Origin: Myxococcales bacterium
GTDB taxonomy: Bacteria; Myxococcota_A; Polyangia; Nannocystales; Nannocystaceae
Assembly (NCBI GenBank): GCA_020633335.1
Contig: JACKDU010000008.1
Coordinates: 310,001 to 374,000 of the forward strand
Length of the DNA: 64,000 nt
Direction of reading: 5' to 3'
Each line of letters begins with the position of its first letter. Positions within the stretch are counted from its first letter, which is position 1. Below, in pieces: positions 46,785-55,660 of this stretch. The notes beneath the pieces were generated by a model. It worked only from the letters and a program-made list of their open reading frames with translations. It was not told where the DNA came from and did no database searches. Position numbers and translations under genes: made by a program.

Positions 46785-48629
46785 ATGAGCCTGAACGTCA
46801 CGACCCTCGCCAACCTCCTCCACGCCCGCGCCGAGGCGAGCCCCGACCACGCGGCGATCCGCTCGAAGGTCGGCGGCGCCTGGGTCGATCAGAGCTGGAG
46901 CTCGCTCGCCGAGCGGGCCGATCGGATCGCCGCCGGGATCCTGAGCGCGACCGAGCTGGCGGACAACGACGTGATCGGCATCCTCGGCCAGACCAGCGCC
47001 GACTGGCTCGCCTGCGACTTCGCGGCCCTCTCGGCCGGCCTCCAGACCGTGCCGATCTACGCCTCGCTCCACCCCGAGGAGGTCGGCTACTGCCACGTCG
47101 ACACCGGGATCAAGGTGGTGATCGTCGACGACCGCGGCCAGCTCGAGAAGATCCGGGCGATGCGGGCGGGCTTCTCGTTCTTCGACGTCGACTACGGCGC
47201 CGACCAGATCCCGCTCCGCCACGTCGTCGTCATCAACCCCGCCGGGATCGCCCCGGCCGACGACTGGGAGAGCCTCGCCGACCTCGAGGAGCGCGGCGCC
47301 GCCGAGCTGGGGCGCCTGCGGGCCGAGCTCCTCCGCCGACGCAAGGCGGCGACCCCCGATCAGACCGCGACCTACACCTACACCTCGGGGACCACGGGCC
47401 CGCCCAAGGCGGTGATCCAGACCCACGACAACCACCTCTCGATGTCGCGATCGGTCGAGTCGGCGGCGATCCTCGACTCGCGGATGCGCGAGGGCGGCCT
47501 CTTCCTCTTCCTCCCGCTCGCCCACTCCTTCGGCCGGCTGATCCAGTTCGCGGGGCCCTACCTCGACCTCCCGCTGGTGATCTCCTCGGTCCCGACCCTC
47601 GCCGACGACGCCCGCGGCTCCCGCCCCGGCTTCTTCCCGGCGGCCCCGCGGGTCTACGAGAAGATGAAGTCGAAGATCGAGGCGGCGGTCGCCGGCGCGC
47701 CGCCGCTCCGCCAGAAGCTCTTCCACTGGGCGATCGACACCGGCAAGGCGACGATCCCCTACCGCAGCACGGGGCGGCCCCTCCCCTTCCTCCTCGGCCT
47801 CACCCACGGGCTCGCCGATCGCCTCGTCCTCTCCAAGCTCCGCGCCCGCCTCGGCCTCGACCGCGCGGCCGCGCTCCTCTCGGGCTCGGCCCCGCTCGAC
47901 GCCGAGGTCCACGCCTTCTTCCTCGCCTGCGGCCTCGACCTCCTCGAGGCCTACGGCCTCACCGAGACCTGCCCGGGCCTCAGCGGCAACCGCCCCGGCA
48001 AGATCAAGGTCGGCACGGTCGGCCTCGCGCTCCCCGGCGTCACCCTCAAGATCGCCGCCGACGGCGAGATCCTGGCGAAGGGCCCGAACATCACCCAGGG
48101 CTACCTCAACCGCCCCGAGGCGACCGCCGACGCCTTCGACGCCGAGGGATGGTTCTGCACCGGCGACCTCGGGTCGATCGACGACGAGGGCTTCCTCCGG
48201 ATCACCGGCCGCAAGAAGGAGCTGATCAAGACCTCGGGCGGCAAGTACGTCGCGCCCGCGAAGATCGAGGGTCAGCTCAAGCTCCTGCCGATCATCCAGG
48301 AGGCGGTGGTCGTCGGCGATCGCCGCAACTACTGCGTCACGCTCCTCACCATCGATCCCGAGGAGCTCGGCGAATTCGCCAAGCAGCAGGGCTTCGCGGC
48401 CGATCAGGACGCGCCCGAGGTCAAGGCGGCGATCGACGCCCACGTCGCCAAGGTCAACCAGGGCCTCGCCAGCTTCGAGTCGATCAAGTACTGGCGCCTC
48501 CTGCCGGAGCCGATGAGCGTCGACAACGGCCTCCTCACCGCCTCGCTCAAGGTGAAGCGCAAGGTCGTCGAGGAGCGCTACGCCGCGGTGATCGACGCCA
48601 TGTACGCGCAGGGGCTCGTGGTCCGCTAG
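46785..48629 (+). CDS. Long-chain acyl-CoA synthetase (AMP-forming)
   Basis: 614 residues. The AMP-binding motif is YTYTSGTTGPPKAVIQTHDN, followed by LPLAHSFGRLIQF, LLEAYGLTETCPGLSGN, WFCTGDLGSIDDEGFLRITG and RKKELIKTSGGKYVAPAKIE. This order and length are those of long-chain fatty acyl-CoA synthetases. It activates a fatty acid with ATP and CoA. TAGCTT at 46745 with a GGGAGAG ribosome site ahead of the ATG fits a normal leadered promoter. Confidence 0.92.
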   Translation: MSLNVTTLANLLHARAEASPDHAAIRSKVGGAWVDQSWSSLAERADRIAAGILSATELADNDVIGILGQTSADWLACDFAALSAGLQTVPIYASLHPEEVGYCHVDTGIKVVIVDDRGQLEKIRAMRAGFSFFDVDYGADQIPLRHVVVINPAGIAPADDWESLADLEERGAAELGRLRAELLRRRKAATPDQTATYTYTSGTTGPPKAVIQTHDNHLSMSRSVESAAILDSRMREGGLFLFLPLAHSFGRLIQFAGPYLDLPLVISSVPTLADDARGSRPGFFPAAPRVYEKMKSKIEAAVAGAPPLRQKLFHWAIDTGKATIPYRSTGRPLPFLLGLTHGLADRLVLSKLRARLGLDRAAALLSGSAPLDAEVHAFFLACGLDLLEAYGLTETCPGLSGNRPGKIKVGTVGLALPGVTLKIAADGEILAKGPNITQGYLNRPEATADAFDAEGWFCTGDLGSIDDEGFLRITGRKKELIKTSGGKYVAPAKIEGQLKLLPIIQEAVVVGDRRNYCVTLLTIDPEELGEFAKQQGFAADQDAPEVKAAIDAHVAKVNQGLASFESIKYWRLLPEPMSVDNGLLTASLKVKRKVVEERYAAVIDAMYAQGLVVR

Positions 48630-48777
48630 CCAGCGGCGAGGCCAGACAGCACTCGCCGACGTCCGCATCGCAGACGTGCAGGCGCGAGGAGGCACACGCA
48701 AATCCGACGCGTGAGGGCGCAAGGAGGGCGCTTGTCCCCTCCTGGGGTCGCCCGCACCCTCGGGCCAGGAGCTGCCC

Positions 48778-50292
48778 ATGAGAACACCTGGTCTTCGTTC
48801 GCCCTTCGCCCCCCTGATCGCGCTCGCGCTCATCGCCCCCGCCTGCACCGGCGATGACACCGGCACCGCGAGCGCGAGCTCGACCGGGACCGACAGCGAC
48901 GGGACCAGCTCGACGAGCTCGGCCTCGACGTCGGGCGGCACCACGAGCGGGACCACCAGCGCCGGCTCGATGACCGAGACCGGGGGCGCGACCACCAGCG
49001 CCGGCACCGAGACCGGCACCTCGGGCTCGACCAGCGACACAACCGGCGACACCACCGGCGGCGAGCCGGTCTGCGGCGACGGCGTCGTCGACCCCGGCGA
49101 GGAGTGCGACGACGGCAACGCCGAGGACGGCGACTCCTGCACCAACGCCTGCACCGCCGCGGTCTGCGGCGACGGCGTCCTCCAGGTCGGCGTCGAGGAG
49201 TGCGACGACGGCAACGCCGACAACACCGACGAGTGCATCGACACCTGCGTCGCCGCCTTCTGCGGCGACGGCTACCTCGGCCCCGGCGAGGCCTGCGACG
49301 ACGGCAACGCGGTCGACGACGACGAGTGCACCAACAAGTGCGCGCTGCCGACCTGCGGCGACGGCGTCCTCCAGGGCCTCGAGGAGTGCGACGACGGCAA
49401 CGACGACAACACCGACGATTGCATCAACACCTGCCTGATCGCCACCTGCGGCGACGCCCAGGTCCAGGCCGGCGTCGAGGAGTGCGACGACGGCAACGAC
49501 GACAACGCCGACGAGTGCGTCGAGGGCTGCAAGACCGCCTCCTGCGGCGACTCCTTCCTCCATGAGGGGAACGAGCAGTGCGACGACGGCAACATCGTCG
49601 ACTCCGACGAGTGCACGGCGACCTGCACGATCGCCACCTGCGGCGACGGCGTCCTCCAGGAGGGCGTCGACGAGTGCGACGACGGCAACAAGGTCAACGC
49701 CGACGAGTGCTCGCTCCTCTGCCACAACCCGCCGATCTCGGTCCAGATCGCCCCCGGCGGCACGACCCCGCTCGAGGGCGGCAACGGCGGGTCGATGTTC
49801 GACGACGCCTGCCCGCCGGGACAGGCGCTGATGGGCTTCGACGGCAAGCTCGACGGTCAGAACTGGCACGGCAACCTCCGGGGCCTCTGCGCGACCCTCT
49901 CGGTCGAGGTCGTCGACGACGCCTTCGCGATCAAGGTGGAGCAGGCCGGCTACCTGGTGCTCCGCGGCGCGAACAACCAAAACGGCCAGGGCTGGATGCG
50001 CACCTGCCCGGTGGGGACCCTCGTGGTCTCGGTCAGCGGCCGCAAGGGCAACCTGATCGACCAGCTCACCTTCGGCTGCGCCAAGCCGATGATCCTCGAG
50101 GACGAGAACGGCTACTCGATCGCCCTCGGGGCGATCGAGTACCTCCCGTCGATCGGCGGCAACGGTGGCACCGCCTTCCCCGAGCACCAGTGTCCGAACG
50201 GTCAGGTGGCGACCCGGCAGCGCGGCCGCGCAGGCAACGACCTCGACGCCTTCGGCCTCGGCTGCGGGATCATCTCCCTCAACTTCCAGTAG
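48778..50292 (+). CDS. Surface lipoprotein with seven DUF4215 repeats
   Basis: 504 residues. Lipobox IALALIAPACTGD, then a Thr/Ser/Gly linker to about residue 98. Seven DUF4215 repeats follow, each with CGDGVxxxGxExCDDGN (CGDGVVDPGEECDDGN, CGDGVLQVGVEECDDGN and so on), ending near residue 318. The repeats are Cys-rich and acidic and probably bind calcium. The last 185 residues form a separate beta domain with three similar units: GGNGGSMFDDACPPGQALMG, KVEQAGYLVLRGANNQNGQG and GGNGGTAFPEHQCPNGQVAT, a jacalin-like or lectin-like pattern. Adhesion or binding is the likely role. The stop overlaps that of the convergent thioesterase by 14 bases. Confidence 0.85.
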   Translation: MRTPGLRSPFAPLIALALIAPACTGDDTGTASASSTGTDSDGTSSTSSASTSGGTTSGTTSAGSMTETGGATTSAGTETGTSGSTSDTTGDTTGGEPVCGDGVVDPGEECDDGNAEDGDSCTNACTAAVCGDGVLQVGVEECDDGNADNTDECIDTCVAAFCGDGYLGPGEACDDGNAVDDDECTNKCALPTCGDGVLQGLEECDDGNDDNTDDCINTCLIATCGDAQVQAGVEECDDGNDDNADECVEGCKTASCGDSFLHEGNEQCDDGNIVDSDECTATCTIATCGDGVLQEGVDECDDGNKVNADECSLLCHNPPISVQIAPGGTTPLEGGNGGSMFDDACPPGQALMGFDGKLDGQNWHGNLRGLCATLSVEVVDDAFAIKVEQAGYLVLRGANNQNGQGWMRTCPVGTLVVSVSGRKGNLIDQLTFGCAKPMILEDENGYSIALGAIEYLPSIGGNGGTAFPEHQCPNGQVATRQRGRAGNDLDAFGLGCGIISLNFQ

Positions 50293-50740
50293 GCGGCCGG
50301 CCGGCCGCGGCCGGCGCGTCGTCGCCCGGGTCGTCGATCGCCGTGAAGGCGCCGGCGACCTCGGGCGGGATCCGTCGCGGCTGGAGCGAGGGCACGCCGA
50401 CCCAGATCCAGCGGGTCTCGGCGGTGGCCAGGAGCGCGCCGTCGGCCGGCCGGAGGATCCGGTAGCGGCGGCGACTCTCGACCCGCCGGATCTCCGCGAC
50501 CCAGGTGCGGACGACGATCGCCTCGCCCGCGAACGCCGGGCGGAGGTACTCGATCGCGTGGGAGCGGACCACCCAGCAGGCGCCGAGCTCGTGGTAGCGG
50601 GCCGGCGGCCAGCCCTCCGCGCTCGAGTGGGCGGTCGCCGCGTCGACGATCCAGGCGAGGTAGCGGAGGTTCCCCACGTGGCCGAGCTCGTCGATCTCGG
50701 CCGCGTCGACCTGATGGACGAAGTCGTAGACGGCAGGCAC
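50279..50740 (-). CDS. Acyl-CoA thioesterase (4HBT hot-dog fold)
   Basis: 153 residues. The start VYDFVHQVDAAEIDELGHVG, NLRYLAWIVDAATAHS is the hot-dog 4HBT pattern, with RSHAIEYLRPAFAGEAIVVR and RRRYRILRPADGALLATAET completing the sheet. Members hydrolyse acyl-CoA esters; the natural substrate is not clear. The GTG start at 50740 is used because no upstream ATG remains after the divergent UbiB promoter. A GATCAT hexamer 8 bases upstream is a weak -10. Confidence 0.82.
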   Translation of the reverse strand: MPAVYDFVHQVDAAEIDELGHVGNLRYLAWIVDAATAHSSAEGWPPARYHELGACWVVRSHAIEYLRPAFAGEAIVVRTWVAEIRRVESRRRYRILRPADGALLATAETRWIWVGVPSLQPRRIPPEVAGAFTAIDDPGDDAPAAAGRPPTGS

Positions 50741-50793
50741 CGCGGGCGATGATCGGCGGCGGCGGAGGTGGTGGCAAGCGCGGCCGCGGCCGC

Positions 50794-50799
50794 TATCAT
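50794..50799 (+). promoter_or_regulatory. Candidate -10 hexamer TATCAT, very short leader
   Basis: Ends 10 bases before the ATG at 50810; no ribosome site. Confidence 0.4.
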
Positions 50800-50809
50800 C
50801 CGCCCCGCG

Positions 50810-52105
50810 ATGACCGACGAGCGCAAGCTGCCGACCGGACGCCTGGGCCGCTGGGTCCGCCTCGCGGGCGCGGGGGCGCGGGCCGGCGCCAGCGTCCTCC
50901 TCGGCAAGGGCGACGACGAGGCCGCGCTGCGGGCGGCCGAGATGCTCGGCACCCTCCGCGGGCTCGCGGCCAAGCTCGGACAGATGGCCTCCTACGTCGA
51001 CGGCCTGGTCCCCGAGGAGCAGCGCGAGCGCTACGAGCGGGCGCTCGGCGGGCTCCAGTCGCGGGCCGCGACCTCCTCGGGCCCGGCGATCCGGGCGCTC
51101 GTCGAGGAGGAGCTGGGAGCACCGGTCACCGAGCTCTTCGCGTCCTTCGAGGAGCGCCCCTTCGCGTCGGCGTCGATCGGCCAGGTCCACCGCGCGCGCC
51201 TGCATGACGGCCGTGAGGTCGCGGTCAAGGTCCAGCACCCGGGGATCGCCCGGGCGATGGAGAGCGACCTCGCCGGCGCTGGGGTGATCGAGGCGGCGAT
51301 CGGCCTCCTCGGCATGCGGGCGCTCGGCTCCGAGCGGATGCTCGACGAGGTCCGCGCGCGCTTCCGCGAGGAGCTCGACTACACCCTCGAGGCCGCCCGC
51401 CAGAAGGTCTTCGCCGAGATCCACGCGGACGACCCGACGATCCGGGTGCCGGCGGTGATCGACGATCGCTCGAGCGCGCGGGTCCTGACCACGGAGCTGG
51501 TCGGCGGCCGCTCCCTCGACGAGGCCGCGAGCGACGACGACGAGGCCGCGCGCTCGGCCTGGTGCGCGACCCTCTGGCGCTTCGTCTACAAGGCGACGAT
51601 CGTCGGCGGGGTCTTCAACGCCGACCCCCACCCCGGCAACTACTTCTTCGGCGGCCCGGGCGAGGTCACCTTCCTCGACTTCGGCTGCGTCCAGAAGGCC
51701 GAGCCCGGCCGCCAGGAGCTCGCGCGGATCCTCCACCGGGCGGCCGCCGAGCGCGACGACGTCGCCTTCGACCAGGCCGCCCGCGAGATGCTGCGGACCC
51801 GCGGCGGCGAGTACGAGGCCGCGGTCGTCGCCTACCTCCGCAAGGCCTTCGCTCCCCAGCGGGAGTCGCCCTTCCGGATCACCCGGCCCTACGTCGCCGA
51901 CCTCGTCGGCCAGGTGAAGGCGCTCGCGCTCGCCTCCCGCCGCAACAGCGACGGCTCGGTGGTCTCGATGCCGCCCGGCGTCTTCTTCATGAACCGCCTC
52001 CAGTTCGGGTTCTACTCGGTCCTCGCCCGCTTCGACGCGGTCGTCGACTACGCCGCGGTCGAGCGCGAATTCCTCGACCTCCCGGCCCAGCCGCCGCCGC
52101 CCTAG
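50810..52105 (+). CDS. ABC1/UbiB-family atypical kinase
   Basis: 431 residues. The KxGQ motif is GLAAKLGQMASYVDG, the Ala-rich loop SASIGQVHRARLHDG, the nucleotide Lys EVAVKVQHPGIARAM, the catalytic-like NADPHPGNYFFGG and the metal motif TFLDFGCVQ. UbiB-type proteins bind nucleotide and support quinone or lipid metabolism. There is no transmembrane C-terminal pair, unlike E. coli UbiB, so the relation to quinone synthesis is uncertain. Confidence 0.88.
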   Translation: MTDERKLPTGRLGRWVRLAGAGARAGASVLLGKGDDEAALRAAEMLGTLRGLAAKLGQMASYVDGLVPEEQRERYERALGGLQSRAATSSGPAIRALVEEELGAPVTELFASFEERPFASASIGQVHRARLHDGREVAVKVQHPGIARAMESDLAGAGVIEAAIGLLGMRALGSERMLDEVRARFREELDYTLEAARQKVFAEIHADDPTIRVPAVIDDRSSARVLTTELVGGRSLDEAASDDDEAARSAWCATLWRFVYKATIVGGVFNADPHPGNYFFGGPGEVTFLDFGCVQKAEPGRQELARILHRAAAERDDVAFDQAAREMLRTRGGEYEAAVVAYLRKAFAPQRESPFRITRPYVADLVGQVKALALASRRNSDGSVVSMPPGVFFMNRLQFGFYSVLARFDAVVDYAAVEREFLDLPAQPPPP

Positions 52106-52152
52106 CGAGCGCGTCGGCAAATCCAGCGCGCGCGCCGGCCCGGCCTCGCGCC

Positions 52153-52158
52153 GATCCT
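52153..52158 (+). promoter_or_regulatory. Candidate -10 hexamer GATCCT, leaderless promoter
   Basis: Ends 6 bases before the GTG at 52165. Confidence 0.35.
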
Positions 52159-52164
52159 GGGGTC

Positions 52165-52338
52165 GTGGACGATCACAAGGAAGAGCACCTCAAAGACAAG
52201 GAGCAACGCCTCCGCGAGGAGAAGGACCACCGCTGCATCGTCACGACGATGCCCGGTGATCACGAGCCCGAGGGGGCGCCGGCGCCCGACGGCGCCGAGG
52301 CGGTCGAGGATCACGACGAGACCGTGCCGCAGACCTGA
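52165..52338 (+). CDS. Small charged protein, unknown
   Basis: 57 residues, opening VDDHKEEHLKDKEQRLREEK and ending EDHDETVPQT. It is strongly charged with a single Cys (HRCIVTTMPG) and no signal peptide. Third-position G/C is moderate but the frame is open and ends in a TGA placed well before the convergent VOC gene. The GTG start is suggested by the GATCCT box. It could be a true small gene or chance. Confidence 0.4.
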   Translation: MDDHKEEHLKDKEQRLREEKDHRCIVTTMPGDHEPEGAPAPDGAEAVEDHDETVPQT

Positions 52339-52356
52339 GCCGCCGAGCCGCGGCGA

Positions 52357-52764
52357 TCAGGACTCGTGGTGCACGGCCTCGATCCGGTGGCCGTCGGGAT
52401 CGACGACGAAGGCCGCGTAGTAGCCCGCGTCGTAGTGCTCGCGGATCCCGGGCGGCCCGTCGTCGACGCCGCCGCGCTCGACGGCCGCGGCGTGGAAGCG
52501 ATCGACGGCCCCGCGGGACGGCGCGACGAAGGCGAAGTGAGCCCCCCGCCCGGGTGAGCGCGCCTCGGCGCCGCCCTCGACGAGGGCGAAGGGCGCCTCG
52601 GCGGCGTAGCCCTCGGGGCCGTAGCCGATCGCCCGGGGCGCGCTCCAGAGGCGGACGAGGCCGAGCGGCGCGAGGCAGGCGTCGTAGAAGTCGCCGGCGC
52701 GAGCGAGATCGGCGACGCCGATCGAGACGTGATCGAAGACGAAGACGCGGGCGTCCCTGGCCAT
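52357..52764 (-). CDS. VOC/glyoxalase family protein
   Basis: 135 residues. One VOC domain: FDHVSIGVADLARAGDFYDA, GVVDD-type middle and AAFVVDPDGHRIEAVHHES at the end, with His and Glu metal ligands of the family. Members act on small-molecule substrates or are fosfomycin-type resistance proteins; nothing points to one of these. A TATCTC box 6 bases before the ATG suggests a leaderless transcript. Confidence 0.82.
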   Translation of the reverse strand: MARDARVFVFDHVSIGVADLARAGDFYDACLAPLGLVRLWSAPRAIGYGPEGYAAEAPFALVEGGAEARSPGRGAHFAFVAPSRGAVDRFHAAAVERGGVDDGPPGIREHYDAGYYAAFVVDPDGHRIEAVHHES

Positions 52765-52770
52765 GGTCCA

Positions 52771-52776
52771 GAGATA
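52771..52776 (-). promoter_or_regulatory. Candidate -10 hexamer TATCTC, leaderless promoter
   Basis: On the minus strand it ends 6 bases before the ATG at 52764. Confidence 0.45.
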
Positions 52777-52817
52777 GCGCCCGACGGCCGCGAGCGGAAG
52801 CCCGGATTGAGGGGTCG

Positions 52818-54368
52818 CTAGAGCTCGACGTCGACGTCGCCGTCCGCGGGCGCCTCGTCCTCGTCCTCGTCCTCGTCGCCGAGGACGTCGGTGAGGATCG
52901 TGACCTCGCGCTGCTCGCTGGCGTCGACCAGCTCGGTCGGCGAGTTGATGTCGCCGAGGTCGATGACGATGCTCTCGGCGGTCTGGAGCTGGACGAACTC
53001 GGCGACCACCCCGGCGACCCCGCTCTCGCTCGGCCGCCGACGCTGGCGCTGGCGCTTGATCTGGGCCCGCTCGGCGCTGGCGAAGCGGGTGGCGAGGGCG
53101 CGGATGAAGGCGCCCATCCACGGCTTCATCGTGTCCATCTCGTGGTTGATGACCTCGCTGGTGACGATGATCAGCGAGGTCTCCTCGAGGGCGATGATGT
53201 TGGCGGTCCGCGGCGAGGCCGCGAAGATCGCCATCTCGCCGAAGACGTCGCCGGCCCCCATGATCCGCAGCGAGACCCGCTCGCCGTCGACGACCTTGAA
53301 GGCCTCGACCCGGCCCGAGACGATGATGTAGGCGGCGTCGCCGACCTCGCCCTCGGCGATGATCAGCGCCCCCGCCGGGTAGCGCACCGAGGGGAACGAC
53401 GAGCCGCCGCGGACCAGGCGGATCAGGTCGAGCTTCATCGCCTCGACCGTCGGGTAGCGCTCGTCGGGCGCCTTGGCCATCGCCTTCATCGCGATCCGGA
53501 CGAGCTCGCGGGGGACCACCGCCCGATCGACGAGGTCGTCGAGCGGCTCGATCTGCCAGCGCTGGGCGAGGCGGAGCGCCTCGATCGTCGAGCCCGCGCG
53601 GAAGGGGGCGCGGCCGCAGATGATCTCGTAGAGGATCGCGCCGAGCGAGAAGATGTCGGAGCGCTCGTCCATCTTCGAGCGCTTGCCGAGCGCCTGCTCC
53701 GGCGACATGTAGGCCGGGGTCCCGAAGACCATCCCTTCGGTGCTCTGACCCGGGAGCTCGGGGATGATCCCCTTCACCCAGCGGGCCGAGTCGACGCCCT
53801 CGCGCTCCTGGAGGAGCTGCGCGCCGCCCCAGTCCATCAGGTAGACCTCGCCGAAGTCGCCGACCATGATGTTGTCCGACTTGAGGTCGCAGTGGAGGAC
53901 GCCGCGGCTGTGGGCGAAGGCGAGGGCGTCGCAGACCTTGAGCATGATCTCGACGCTGTTGAGGAGGCGCTCGTAGCCGTAGCCGTAGTCGTCCCGGACC
54001 TCGCGGCCGCGGGCGAGGAGCTTGCTCAGGCTGAGGCCGTCGACCAGCTTCATCGTGAAGTAGAGCTGGCCCTGGCCGTCGACCCCGAAGTCGTGGACCG
54101 GGACGATGTTGGGGTGGGCGAGCTGGCCGGTGATCTGGGCCTCGCGGATGAAGCCGCGGACCAGGATCGGCTCCTCGTAGGTCCGGCGGTGGAGCGTCTT
54201 CATCGCGACGTGGCGGTGGAGCGCCCGATCGACGGCGACGCCGATCGCCCCGATGCCGCCGCGGGCGATCTCCTTCTGGTAGGCGAGGCGGGCCTCGCCC
54301 TCGGGGAGCATCTCGCGGATCAGCTCGAGGATCGCGTCGTCGGCGGCAGGTTGGCTTGGATCGCTCAT
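52818..54368 (-). CDS. Ser/Thr protein kinase with C-terminal cyclic-nucleotide-binding domain
   Basis: 516 residues. Kinase motifs: IARGGIGAIGVAVD, Lys in HVAMKTLHRR, catalytic loop GVLHCDLKSDNIMV (HCD for HRD) and DWG for DFG in YLMDWGGAQ, then YMSPEQALGKRSKMDERSDI. A cNMP-binding domain (about 325-440) follows: RYPAGALIIAEGEVGDAAYI, RIMGAGDVFGEMAIFAASPR with the phosphate cassette Gly-Glu and Arg. The tail is very acidic (DEDEDEDEAPADGDVDVEL). It probably couples cyclic nucleotide to phosphorylation, and its neighbour is a nucleotide cyclase. HCD is common in active kinases; DWG is less usual. Confidence 0.9.
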   Translation of the reverse strand: MSDPSQPAADDAILELIREMLPEGEARLAYQKEIARGGIGAIGVAVDRALHRHVAMKTLHRRTYEEPILVRGFIREAQITGQLAHPNIVPVHDFGVDGQGQLYFTMKLVDGLSLSKLLARGREVRDDYGYGYERLLNSVEIMLKVCDALAFAHSRGVLHCDLKSDNIMVGDFGEVYLMDWGGAQLLQEREGVDSARWVKGIIPELPGQSTEGMVFGTPAYMSPEQALGKRSKMDERSDIFSLGAILYEIICGRAPFRAGSTIEALRLAQRWQIEPLDDLVDRAVVPRELVRIAMKAMAKAPDERYPTVEAMKLDLIRLVRGGSSFPSVRYPAGALIIAEGEVGDAAYIIVSGRVEAFKVVDGERVSLRIMGAGDVFGEMAIFAASPRTANIIALEETSLIIVTSEVINHEMDTMKPWMGAFIRALATRFASAERAQIKRQRQRRRPSESGVAGVVAEFVQLQTAESIVIDLGDINSPTELVDASEQREVTILTDVLGDEDEDEDEAPADGDVDVEL

Positions 54369-54482
54369 GCCCGAAGCACCCGGCGGGCCGGGGTCCGGCC
54401 ACCCCTCTGAATTACCACAATTCGCGGGAGCGCCGCGCCTCCGGGCCGGCCCGCGCGCCCGCGCGCCGCCGCGCGCCGCCGC

Positions 54483-55652
54483 TCAGCGCCCGCGGCGGAG
54501 GGCGTCGGCGAGGCCCTCCGGCATCGGCGTGAAGCGGATCCGGTGGGGCTCGCCGTGTCCGCCGCCGAGGACCTTGGCGTACACGTCATCGGCGCAGAGA
54601 TCGTCGGCGAAGTCGAGCTTGATGTTGGTCAGCGCGTCGACGTCGAGCCCCGCCCGGAGGAGCGCCGAGGTCTCGCTCACCGCCTCGATCTCGCCGGGGT
54701 GATCGGGCCCGGCGACGTCCTTGCCGTCGACCAGGGTGAAGCGGACGGCGACCGGCGCCGGCAGGGGGACGACCTCGTCGACGACCTCGGGGAGCGAGAC
54801 CTCGTAGGTCCCGGTGACCCCCGAGACCTCGTAGATCGTGATCTCGTCCTTGAAGCCCTTGGGCTTGACCTGGAAGGAGGCGCGGGTCTGGAGGCGCTCA
54901 CCGACCTCGGCCGCGGTCGCCTCCGAGATCAGCACCTGGCCGCCGACGGTGTAGGTCTCGACCCGGCTGGCGAGGTTGACGTTGCGGCCGACGAGGCCGT
55001 ACTTGGTCCGCCGCTTCGAGCCGATGTTGCCGACGATCACCTCGCCGGTGTGGACGCCGATCCCCATCTCGAGGGTCGGCAGGCCGGCCTCGGCGCACTC
55101 GCGGTTGACCTCGTCCATCGCCCGCTGCATCGAGACCGCGCAGGCGACCGCGCGCTCGGCCGCGTCCTCGTAGAAGATCGGCGCGCCGAAGACCGAGAGG
55201 ATCGCGTCGCCGATGAACTCGTTGATCGACCCCTCGTAGGACTCGATCACCGCGGCCATCGCCCCGAGGTAGATGTTGAGGAGGCGGACGACCTGCTCGG
55301 GCGCGAGGCGCTCGGAGATCCCCGAGAAGCCGCGGAGATCGGTGAAGAGGATCGTCACCTTGCGGCGCTCGCCGCCGAGGCGGAGCGCCTCCGGCGACTC
55401 GAGGAGGGTGGTGACCACGTCGTCGCTGAGGTAGCGCCCGAAGATCGCCCGGATGAAGGCGTTGCGGACCTCGAGGTCGCGGACCAGCGACTCGACCTCC
55501 TCGATCTTGAGGGCGAGCTCCTCCTCGATCTCGTTGGCGTGCTCCAGGGTCGCCTCGTGGAGCATCTCGAGGTCGCCGTGCTCCCGCTCTAGCTGCTCCA
55601 GCCGCTCGCGGAGCTCGTCGGCGCTGAGATCGTCGTAGCTGCTCTCGTCCAC
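54483..55652 (-). CDS. Class III nucleotide cyclase with N-terminal coiled coil and PilZ-like tail
   Basis: 389 residues. A coiled coil (about 10-65) precedes the cyclase domain (about 85-275). Metal Asp residues lie in VTILFTDLRGFSGISERL and EFIGDAILSVFGAP. The transition-state Asn/Arg pair is NVNLASRVE. The base-recognition positions read Glu (INEFIGDA) and Gly (KYGLVGRN) rather than Lys and Asp of adenylate cyclases, so the product is uncertain. The last 110 residues have a PilZ-like strand order (VAVRFTLVDGKDVAGPDHPG, ALTNIKLDFADDLCADDVY). The GTG start is set by the TACCGT box 8 bases upstream. The cNMP-binding kinase follows 114 bases downstream. Confidence 0.88.
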   Translation of the reverse strand: MDESSYDDLSADELRERLEQLEREHGDLEMLHEATLEHANEIEEELALKIEEVESLVRDLEVRNAFIRAIFGRYLSDDVVTTLLESPEALRLGGERRKVTILFTDLRGFSGISERLAPEQVVRLLNIYLGAMAAVIESYEGSINEFIGDAILSVFGAPIFYEDAAERAVACAVSMQRAMDEVNRECAEAGLPTLEMGIGVHTGEVIVGNIGSKRRTKYGLVGRNVNLASRVETYTVGGQVLISEATAAEVGERLQTRASFQVKPKGFKDEITIYEVSGVTGTYEVSLPEVVDEVVPLPAPVAVRFTLVDGKDVAGPDHPGEIEAVSETSALLRAGLDVDALTNIKLDFADDLCADDVYAKVLGGGHGEPHRIRFTPMPEGLADALRRGR

Positions 55653-55660
55653 GCAGGGGC

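Noticed and set aside
49050..49735. Regular DNA repeats of about 100 bases resembling a CRISPR or satellite array
   Set aside because: They are the seven DUF4215 coding repeats; spacers are not unique and the frame is open throughout.
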